Below are positions 17,847 to 24,843 of a stretch of DNA of 64,000 nt, piece after piece. The DNA is from Acinetobacter sp. CS-2. GTDB lineage: Bacteria; Pseudomonadota; Gammaproteobacteria; Pseudomonadales; Moraxellaceae. Both the position numbers and the translations under genes were made by a program. The DNA lies in contig NZ_CP067019.1 in the NCBI RefSeq assembly GCF_016599715.1, forward strand, positions 186,001 to 250,000, given 5' to 3'. The notes under the pieces were generated by a model. That model ran no database searches, was not told the origin of the DNA, and worked only from the letters and a program-made list of their open reading frames with translations. Positions within the stretch are counted from its first letter, which is position 1, and every line of letters starts with the position of its first letter.

Positions 17847-18674
17847 ATGACACAGCAAGCAACAGGCCATGTATCTATTCAGCAGCTCAGCAAAACCTAT
17901 CCGACACAAAACAATGACGCTTTAACTGTGCTGGACGATATTAATTTAGACATCCAGCCGGGTGAATTTATCAGTATTGTCGGCAGCAGTGGCTGCGGCA
18001 AGTCCACACTGTTACGCTTATTGGTAGGACTGGAAAATAGCTATCAAGGCCAGATCCAGGTGGATGGCAAAAAGATTTTTGGCACCAGTTTACAGCGCGG
18101 GATCGTGTTTCAGGACCACCGTCTTTTTCCCTGGTTAAGCGTGCGTGAAAATGTGCGTATTGCACTGCATCAGAGTAAGCTGACACGGGCTGAAGAAGAC
18201 AAACTGATTGATGAACATCTGCAATTGGTCAATCTGACCAGTTTTGCCAATGCCTATCCATCCCAGCTTTCAGGCGGCATGAACCAGCGTGTGGCGATTG
18301 CCCGCAGTTTGGTCAATCGTCCGGAAATTTTATTTCTGGATGAGCCTTTTGGCGCACTGGATGCCTTAACCCGTCAGAACCTGCAAGACGAATTACAGCG
18401 GATTTGGCAGGCAGAAAAAATCACTATGGTGATTGTGACCCATGACGTTGAAGAAGCAGTATTTTTAGGGGATCGTGTGGTGGTGATGCAGCCGCATCCG
18501 GGTCGGATTAAACGTATTGTTGATATCCCGGTTGCCCATCCGCGTAAACGTGAAGATGTACGTTTGCACAATATTAAAAATGACATTTTGACGGATTTTA
18601 GCGATCCGTTAAAAGACCAGTTACACCGTAATAAACCGGCAGCGAAGTTTTCAGATTATCAATTTGCCTGGTAA
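17847..18674 (+). CDS. ABC transporter ATP-binding protein (SsuB-like), no adjacent permease
   Basis: A 275-residue ATPase with Walker A GSSGCGKST (46-54), signature LSGGMNQR, Walker B ILFLDEP and H-loop VTHDVEEA. It belongs to the sulfonate / nitrate / taurine group, like the ATPase at 14479, but differs in many residues. No permease or binding protein sits next to it. The simplest view is that it powers the permease pair at 11757/12603, which lacks its own ATPase. It is co-oriented with mop and probably co-transcribed. Confidence 0.92.
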   Translation: MTQQATGHVSIQQLSKTYPTQNNDALTVLDDINLDIQPGEFISIVGSSGCGKSTLLRLLVGLENSYQGQIQVDGKKIFGTSLQRGIVFQDHRLFPWLSVRENVRIALHQSKLTRAEEDKLIDEHLQLVNLTSFANAYPSQLSGGMNQRVAIARSLVNRPEILFLDEPFGALDALTRQNLQDELQRIWQAEKITMVIVTHDVEEAVFLGDRVVVMQPHPGRIKRIVDIPVAHPRKREDVRLHNIKNDILTDFSDPLKDQLHRNKPAAKFSDYQFAW

Positions 18675-18699
18675 TGCTATGTCCTGTTTTATCCAAAAG

Positions 18700-18720
18700 C
18701 CTGCGTAAAGTAGGTTTTTT
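18700..18720 (+). terminator. Terminator after the second ATPase gene
   Basis: CCTGC-GTAAA-GTAGG hairpin (with one G-T pair) followed by T6. Confidence 0.6.
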
Positions 18721-18751
18721 AATGTCTGCTTAAAATAGCCAGAGATAAAAA

Positions 18752-18771
18752 ATCCCTCACGAATGAGGGAT
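18752..18771 (-). terminator. Terminator of the first monooxygenase gene
   Basis: ATCCCTCA-CGAA-TGAGGGAT; on the minus strand a run of T follows the stem. Confidence 0.8.
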
Positions 18772-18788
18772 ATTCAATTGCTTTTCAA

Positions 18789-20150
18789 TCAAGATGCTTT
18801 GACTTGTTGACCTGCCAGCACATACTGGTTTTCTGGACGTTTCAAACCTAAATTTTCGCGTAAGGTTTTGCCTTCATATTCGGTCCGGAACAGGCCACGG
18901 CGTTGCAGTTCCGGCACAATAAATTCCACAAAGTCATTTAAGCCGGCTGGGGTAGTCGGCGGTAAAATGTTAAAGCCATCCGCTGCTTCATTTTCAAACC
19001 AGTTCTGTAGCTGATCGACCACCTGTTCCGGTGTACCCACCAGCGTCCAGTGCCCACGTGCCGAGGCAATATATTCATACAGCTGGCGAATACTGAAATT
19101 GTGCTTACGCGCAATATCAATCATCATCTGCTGGCGGCTGGAGAAATTAATATCGGCATCTTCAAGTTTAGGGAAGGGGGCATCCAGGTCATATTTCTCC
19201 AGGTTAATTCCACCGGATAAACCTGACAGTAAACTTAAGCCAACTTTGGGATGAATCAGGCTGTTTAATAACTGGTATTTTTCTTGTGCTTCCTGTTCAG
19301 TTTTCGCAACAAAAATGGATACGCCCGGCATGATTTTCAAGTCATCGGCATGACGGCCATATTTCAACAGACGGCTTTTTACATCGCGGTAAAATTCCTG
19401 TGCATCGCTCAGACTTTGCTGCGCGGTGAAAATCACTTCGGCATATTTACCTGCCAGTTCACGGCCATCTTCCGACTGACCTGCCTGTACAATCACCGGG
19501 TAACCTTGTGGTGGACGAGAGACATTTAAGGCGCCATCAACTTTAAAGTATTTTCCTTGATGTTTGGGTTCGTGGAATTTGCTGACATCAAAAAATTGGC
19601 CGCTTTCCTTATTGTAAAGGAATGCATCATCCTCCCAGGAATCCCAGAGTTTTTGTGTCACTTCAATGAATTCATCAGCACGTTCATAGCGTGTTTTCGG
19701 ATCAGGATGCTTTTCCAGTCCGAAGTTACGCGCGGTATCAGCTGAAGCTGTGGTTACGACATTCCAGGCAGCCCGACCTTTGGAAATATGATCCAGCGAG
19801 GCATATTTACGCGCTAAAATGTAGGGATCTTCATAAGTGGTCGATGCGGTGGCAATAAAACCGATATTTTGGGTCACTGCTGAAAGGGCTGCAAATAAGG
19901 TCACCGGTTCAAAACCGACCGCCTTGTCGCCTAAACCCCGTTGGCCTTCTTTTGCATTACCCCAACTGACCGATAAACCATCGGCAAGGAAATAGGCGTC
20001 AAATAAGCCTTTTTCTGCTGTTCGTGCCAGTTCAATTGCATAATCAATATTTAAATGATCTTGCGGACGCGATTCAGGATGACGCCAGCCGGCAGCATGT
20101 TGCGATGTTGTGGGAATAAAGGCACCGAGTTTAATTTGACGCTTAGACAT
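18789..20150 (-). CDS. Flavin-dependent monooxygenase, NtaA/SnaA/DszA family (copy 1)
   Basis: A 453-residue FMNH2-dependent monooxygenase of the bacterial-luciferase-like class. Family features are the N-terminal KLGAFIPTTSQHAAGWRHP, STTYEDPYILARKYASLDH and SKGRAAWNVVTTAS. Relatives oxidise nitrilotriacetate, dibenzothiophene sulfone, pristinamycin and other compounds, and need a separate flavin reductase, which is not in this window. It has its own likely sigma54-type promoter and upstream repeat, and a terminator. It is closely similar along its whole length to the gene at 20451. Confidence 0.93.
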   Translation of the reverse strand: MSKRQIKLGAFIPTTSQHAAGWRHPESRPQDHLNIDYAIELARTAEKGLFDAYFLADGLSVSWGNAKEGQRGLGDKAVGFEPVTLFAALSAVTQNIGFIATASTTYEDPYILARKYASLDHISKGRAAWNVVTTASADTARNFGLEKHPDPKTRYERADEFIEVTQKLWDSWEDDAFLYNKESGQFFDVSKFHEPKHQGKYFKVDGALNVSRPPQGYPVIVQAGQSEDGRELAGKYAEVIFTAQQSLSDAQEFYRDVKSRLLKYGRHADDLKIMPGVSIFVAKTEQEAQEKYQLLNSLIHPKVGLSLLSGLSGGINLEKYDLDAPFPKLEDADINFSSRQQMMIDIARKHNFSIRQLYEYIASARGHWTLVGTPEQVVDQLQNWFENEAADGFNILPPTTPAGLNDFVEFIVPELQRRGLFRTEYEGKTLRENLGLKRPENQYVLAGQQVKAS

Positions 20151-20191
20151 TGTTCTATCCTATGAAGTGTATTTTTCTCAATAGTGTCTAT

Positions 20192-20207
20192 TTCAAGATG
20201 CATGCCA
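20192..20207 (-). promoter_or_regulatory. Sigma54-like promoter for monooxygenase copy 1
   Basis: On the minus strand TGGCATGCATCTTGAA runs from 20207 to 20192: GG, 10 bases, then GA where GC is expected. It shares TGGCATG and TTG with the promoter at 6286 and lies about 45 bp before the start codon. The GA deviation lowers confidence. Confidence 0.45.
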
Positions 20208-20289
20208 TTTTAAAAATATAATTAAAACAATAATATAAAATACATAATATTTTTATGTGTTTAATGTTCAGCAGTAAAAAAGTTGCTTT

Positions 20290-20303
20290 GTTGCAAATGC
20301 AAC
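20290..20303. promoter_or_regulatory. Inverted repeat GTTG-N6-CAAC, candidate activator site
   Basis: GTTGCAAATGCAAC has the same GTTG-N6-CAAC form as 6196-6209 and its centre is about 91 bp upstream of the -24 element (86 bp in the other case). The remainder of the 300-bp spacer 20151-20450 is AT-rich and holds only this site, the promoter and the next gene's terminator. Confidence 0.5.
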
Positions 20304-20417
20304 AGTAGAAAAAATGCAGTACTTATATGAAATAAGGTCGATCTTCAAAAAAGAATACTTTGGGGCAAAGTAGTGATGAGAAAGATTAAAATGAGGTGAA
20401 TTTCAAAATACATAAAA

Positions 20418-20435
20418 AATGCCCCGAAGGGCATT
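20418..20435 (-). terminator. Terminator of monooxygenase copy 2
   Basis: AATGCCC-CGAA-GGGCATT; the minus-strand transcript reads into a T-run. Confidence 0.85.
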
Positions 20436-20450
20436 TGGGTAGTTCTTGAA

Positions 20451-21818
20451 TTAAGAGGCCTGCGCTTGTTTTTGCGCCAGTACATACTGATTTTCCGGAC
20501 GTTTCAGTCCCAAGTTTTCACGAAGGGTGCTACCTTCATATTCAGTACGGAACAGGCCACGGCGCTGCAGTTCTGGCACAATCAGGTTGACAAAATCATT
20601 TAAACCGGCAGGCGTGCTTGGTGGCAGAATATTAAAGCCATCTGCAGCTTCATTTTCAAACCATTCTTGTAGTTGGTTCACAATCTGCTCAGGAGTACCC
20701 ACCAGCGTCCAGTGGCCACGTGCAGAGGCTACATATTCATACAGTTGGCGGATGGTAAAGTTATGCTTGCGGGCAATATCAATCATCATCTGCTGGCGAC
20801 TGCCAAAATTGATCAAGCTTTCATCCAGTTCAGGGAAAGGCTCATCGATGTCATATTGTTCCAGATCGATTCCGCCGGCCAAACCGGAAAGCAGACCCAG
20901 ACCGACTTGTGGATGAATAAGACTGTTTAACAGATCGTATTTTTCCTGTGCTTCTTCTGCCGTTTTTGCCACAAAAATCGAAACACCCGGCATGATTTTC
21001 AGGTCATCCGGATGACGGCCATATTTAGCTAAACGACCTTTCACATCACGGTAAAATTCCTGTGCATCGGCTAAATTCTGCTGTGCAGTAAAAATCACTT
21101 CGGCATATTTTCCAGCCAGCTCACGGCCATCTTCCGACTGACCTGCCTGTACAATCACCGGATAGCCCTGTGGCGGGCGCGGTACGTTTAATGCTCCTTG
21201 CACTTCAAAATATTTGCCCTTGTGCTGAGGTTCATGAAATTTTTCTGGCTGGAAAAACTGTCCAGAGACTTTGTCATATACAAAGGCATCATCTTCCCAG
21301 GAATCCCAGAGTTTCTGTGCAACCTCAATAAATTCATGTGCACGTGCATAGCGGCTTTTTGCATCTGGATGTTCGGACAGGCCAAAATTGCGCGCGACTT
21401 GTTTAGAGGCTGTGGTGACTACATTCCATGCCGCACGTCCTTTGGAAATATGATCCAGTGAGGCGTATTTGCGTGCCAGCGTATATGGGTGCTCATAGGT
21501 GGTCGATGCAGTAGCGACAAAACCAATATTTTTCGTCACTGCAGACAGGGCAGCGAATAGGGTGACTGGTTCAAAGCCAGTATCTTTATCGCCCAGACCC
21601 CAGCCTTTGCTGGTGGCGGAACCCCAGTCGCCGCGTACAGCTAAAGTGTCCGCCAAAAAGTAGGCATCAAATAAACCACGTTCTGCCGTTTTGACCAGCT
21701 CAATGGCATAGTCAATATTTAAATGATTCTGCGGACGTGAGTCCGGATGACGCCAGCCGGCAGCATGCTGAGAAGTGGTTGGAATAAAAGCACCAAGACG
21801 GATTTTACGTTCAGCCAT
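20451..21818 (-). CDS. Flavin-dependent monooxygenase, NtaA/SnaA/DszA family (copy 2)
   Basis: A 455-residue paralogue of the preceding gene, colinear over its whole length and by eye identical at roughly four of five residues. The clearest differences are an insertion near residues 60-75 (RGDWGSATSKGWG against SWGNAKEGQRG), close to the active-site side in this fold, and the C-terminus. Tandem duplication followed by change in substrate range is the likely history. The terminator after it and the separate promoter of copy 1 suggest the two are expressed independently. Confidence 0.93.
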   Translation of the reverse strand: MAERKIRLGAFIPTTSQHAAGWRHPDSRPQNHLNIDYAIELVKTAERGLFDAYFLADTLAVRGDWGSATSKGWGLGDKDTGFEPVTLFAALSAVTKNIGFVATASTTYEHPYTLARKYASLDHISKGRAAWNVVTTASKQVARNFGLSEHPDAKSRYARAHEFIEVAQKLWDSWEDDAFVYDKVSGQFFQPEKFHEPQHKGKYFEVQGALNVPRPPQGYPVIVQAGQSEDGRELAGKYAEVIFTAQQNLADAQEFYRDVKGRLAKYGRHPDDLKIMPGVSIFVAKTAEEAQEKYDLLNSLIHPQVGLGLLSGLAGGIDLEQYDIDEPFPELDESLINFGSRQQMMIDIARKHNFTIRQLYEYVASARGHWTLVGTPEQIVNQLQEWFENEAADGFNILPPSTPAGLNDFVNLIVPELQRRGLFRTEYEGSTLRENLGLKRPENQYVLAQKQAQAS

Positions 21819-21919
21819 GAGAAAAACCTTGTGTTTTTTATGTTGTCAGCTGGTTATAACAAGGAATTTTCAGGCTTAAAAATACGATAAAATTAAATCC
21901 ATATAAAAAATATGGATTA

Positions 21920-21936
21920 AGCAGGAAAAACGCCAA
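21920..21936 (-). promoter_or_regulatory. Possible sigma54 promoter for monooxygenase copy 2
   Basis: On the minus strand TTGGCGTTTTTCCTGCT has GG (21934-21933) and GC (21922-21921) separated by exactly 10 bases. It lies about 100 bp before the start codon. No GTTG-N6-CAAC repeat is visible upstream, so the case is weaker. Confidence 0.4.
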
Positions 21937-21982
21937 TCACAAGTTTTTTGCTTGGATTTATTTCGCTGTTAAAGGCTGAATA

Positions 21983-23353
21983 TTACACCAGTGCCTTAAT
22001 GGTCTTTTTCTTCCACACGAATTGGTAATACATGCCTTGCATGATGCACAGGATGACAAAGGCTAGGGCATAGGCATACCAGATGCCTTGCAAGCCCCAC
22101 CATCGGCTGAACAGGTAGGCACAGGGCACTTCAATCAATAAAATCGCAGCAATATTAATCAGCATCGGTAGGGTCACGGTACCGCTGGCACGCATGATGG
22201 AAGCAAAAATTGCACTGGCACCAAAGAACAGGATGGACCACAGCACAATAAATAACAGCTGCTGTCCCAGTACCACCACCGTCGGGTCGGTGATAAACAG
22301 CGCCATCAGATATTTCGAGAACAGATAGGCTAGAGCCACCAATCCACCGGTAATCACGATATTCATAGCGAGTGCAGTATGGGTCACTTTATTGAGCAGA
22401 TCCGATTTTTCTGCACCAATCGCCTGTGCTGCAAAAATGGAGGCGGCAATGGAAATAGACAGGGCGGGAAACTGGATGTAATTCAAGACCTGATTGACTG
22501 CCCCATAGGCTGCAGTGGCATGTGAACCATAATGGTTGACCAGCCCGACAATCACCAGTCCGGCAACTGAGGTGGTGACCATTTGAACGCCGGTAGGAAT
22601 ACCTAAACGTAGAATAATTATACTCATTTCCGGGTGATGGCGAATGTGGCTGAGCAAATGACGGTCAGGCTTCAGCGGGTGACCTTTTTTATTCAGGTAA
22701 ATGTACAAAAAGATCAGGACTGCCATATAACCGACAGCGGTCGCAATCGCTGGAGCAATAATGCCCATTTTCGGAAAACCAAAATATCCGCCAATCAGCA
22801 CCGGGGTGATCAGGACCCCGATCAGAATGGTCATGGCAGAAGCAATTAGCGGGGTGGTACTGTCACCGACTCCACGCAAAATCGAGCTATAGATAATATA
22901 AACAAACAGTAAAGGACTGCCAGCCAGCATCCACTGTACATAAGGCAGCGATAGGGGCATCACCTCTGGGTCGGTACCTAGGGCCAACAGAATATTTTCG
23001 GCAAAAAACACCCCCAGCAGGGCAATGATACTACCGCCAATGAGGGTCATGAACAGGGTAGACCCCACCACATAGCGCACTTTTTCAATATTTTTTGCTC
23101 CCCAAGCCTGTCCAACCAATACCGTTGCACCTGTGGAAAGCCCAATCACAAAAGCCAGCAGGCAGAACAGAATTGGAAAGAATACCGCCACCGCTGCAAT
23201 GGCATTCACCCCCATCATTTGCCCGACAAAAATGGTATTTATGGTTCCGGACAGGTTTTGCAGAATATTGGTCGCAATCAATGGCCACAGAAAAATCAGA
23301 AATGTTTTCCAAAGTTTTTGCTGGTTGAACAAGGAGTGATGATGAGGAGGCAT
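21983..23353 (-). CDS. MATE family efflux transporter
   Basis: A 456-residue inner-membrane protein with about 12 hydrophobic helices arranged as two similar halves, and the MATE hallmark near the N-terminus (NLSGTINTIFVGQMMG, then VLVGQAWGAKN). MATE proteins export cationic drugs or metabolites using Na+ or H+ gradients. Substrate unknown. The first 15 residues are His-rich (MPPHHHSLF). It stands alone downstream of the sulfur island and is probably not part of it. Confidence 0.93.
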   Translation of the reverse strand: MPPHHHSLFNQQKLWKTFLIFLWPLIATNILQNLSGTINTIFVGQMMGVNAIAAVAVFFPILFCLLAFVIGLSTGATVLVGQAWGAKNIEKVRYVVGSTLFMTLIGGSIIALLGVFFAENILLALGTDPEVMPLSLPYVQWMLAGSPLLFVYIIYSSILRGVGDSTTPLIASAMTILIGVLITPVLIGGYFGFPKMGIIAPAIATAVGYMAVLIFLYIYLNKKGHPLKPDRHLLSHIRHHPEMSIIILRLGIPTGVQMVTTSVAGLVIVGLVNHYGSHATAAYGAVNQVLNYIQFPALSISIAASIFAAQAIGAEKSDLLNKVTHTALAMNIVITGGLVALAYLFSKYLMALFITDPTVVVLGQQLLFIVLWSILFFGASAIFASIMRASGTVTLPMLINIAAILLIEVPCAYLFSRWWGLQGIWYAYALAFVILCIMQGMYYQFVWKKKTIKALV

Positions 23354-23471
23354 GGAACGTCCTGTAACTATTTTTTATCTTTTGATTCTCATTACTAACC
23401 CTACCTGAGTTAGCTTAAACAAGCCTTAGTTTTTCCGTAACCAAGGCCAAATTTGATTGCAAATGATGAAC

Positions 23472-24626
23472 TTAAACAGCCGATAAAATGGCGGTAGCCT
23501 GCTCTAAAGTTTCATCTTTTTTGGCAAAACAGAAACGGATTAAACGTAAGTTTTCCGGTGGCTGCTGATAAAACACAGAGATTGGAATGGCAACAATGCC
23601 ATGCTGTTCAGCCAAGAATTTACACATCTCGACATCATCCAGATCGGGACGGATAGTACTGTAATTCAGGTTCTGGAAATAGGTGCCTTGTGAAGGGGTA
23701 AAATGAAAGCGTGAGTTACGCAGGCCTGAATTAAACAGGTCACGCTTTTCCTGATAAAAATCTGCAAGCCCTTCAATATGTTCGGGATGCTGCTGCATAA
23801 ATGTGGCCAGCGCCATTTGTATTGGTGTCACCCCGCAGAAACTGGCGAACTGATAGACCTGTCTGAATATTTTCATCAGTTCAGGTGAGGCAATACAATA
23901 TCCGGTTTTCCAGCCGGTGACATGGAAAGTTTTACCAAAGGAACCGACTACGATGCTGCGGTCACGTAATTCAGGGAATGACAGCGCCGAATAGTGCTTT
24001 TGACCGTCATAAATCAGGTGCTCATAAACTTCGTCGGATAGGACAATGATATTTTTATCGCGAATCAGTTCAATTAAATTTAACCAGTCCTGACCTGACC
24101 AGATAGCACCGCTCGGATTATGCGGAGTATTCACAATAATCATCCGGGTCTTATTGTTAATGGCATCTTTCACCCGGTTCCAGTCTACGGAAAATTCGGG
24201 TGCAGCCAGAGCAATATGAATGGCTTTGCCACCCACTAATTTAACGCTGGGTCCATAACTATCATAACAGGGGTCGAAAATAATGACTTCATCACCGGCA
24301 TGAATCAGGGCCTGAATGGCAACAAAAATGGCAATCGTGGCTCCGGGGGTAATGGTGATTTCAGTCAGCGGATCAATCACCAATTGATCGCGTTGTAAAA
24401 ATTGCTGGGCTACCTGTTCCCGCAGTGAAATCAAACCATCACTGGGTGCATATTGGTTAAAACCATCTAGAGCAGCTTGGCTTAAGGCTTTAAGCAGCGC
24501 GGGTGGAGCAGCAAAGTCGGGAAAACCCTGAGAGAGATTTAAGGCATTCAGGCGATGTGCCATCGCGGTCATCACGCTGAAAATAGTGACACCCTGTGCC
24601 GGTAGTTTGGAATGAATCTCAAGCAT
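23472..24626 (-). CDS. ybdL: Pyridoxal-phosphate aminotransferase, methionine aminotransferase YbdL-like
   Basis: A 384-residue class I aminotransferase. SQGFPDF near 32-38 and NQYAPSDG near 57-64 are typical of the YbdL / kynurenine aminotransferase group. The PLP lysine is K232 in SFGKTFHVTGWK, with NTPHNPSG (166-173) and the cofactor Asp-Tyr in LSDEVYEH. In E. coli YbdL prefers methionine, so a role in sulfur amino acid salvage is possible but is inference. The separation from the monooxygenases by the MATE gene argues against co-regulation. Confidence 0.9.
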   Translation of the reverse strand: MLEIHSKLPAQGVTIFSVMTAMAHRLNALNLSQGFPDFAAPPALLKALSQAALDGFNQYAPSDGLISLREQVAQQFLQRDQLVIDPLTEITITPGATIAIFVAIQALIHAGDEVIIFDPCYDSYGPSVKLVGGKAIHIALAAPEFSVDWNRVKDAINNKTRMIIVNTPHNPSGAIWSGQDWLNLIELIRDKNIIVLSDEVYEHLIYDGQKHYSALSFPELRDRSIVVGSFGKTFHVTGWKTGYCIASPELMKIFRQVYQFASFCGVTPIQMALATFMQQHPEHIEGLADFYQEKRDLFNSGLRNSRFHFTPSQGTYFQNLNYSTIRPDLDDVEMCKFLAEQHGIVAIPISVFYQQPPENLRLIRFCFAKKDETLEQATAILSAV

Positions 24627-24843
24627 GACCCGAACTCTTCAATATTCTTATGCTGTTCAGTGTAACAGCAAGCGCAGCACAGCAAAATAAAAGGATAGGC
24701 TTAAGCTCTGTACATTTTTATCTAATTTCATCCATTTAAATGAATTACGCTGATGGAGAAATTTAACAAAAAACCTACTGGACGAAAAAAACAACATTTC
24801 CTAGAATGCGTCTCAAATTAAAATAAAGCCATAACAACAATAA

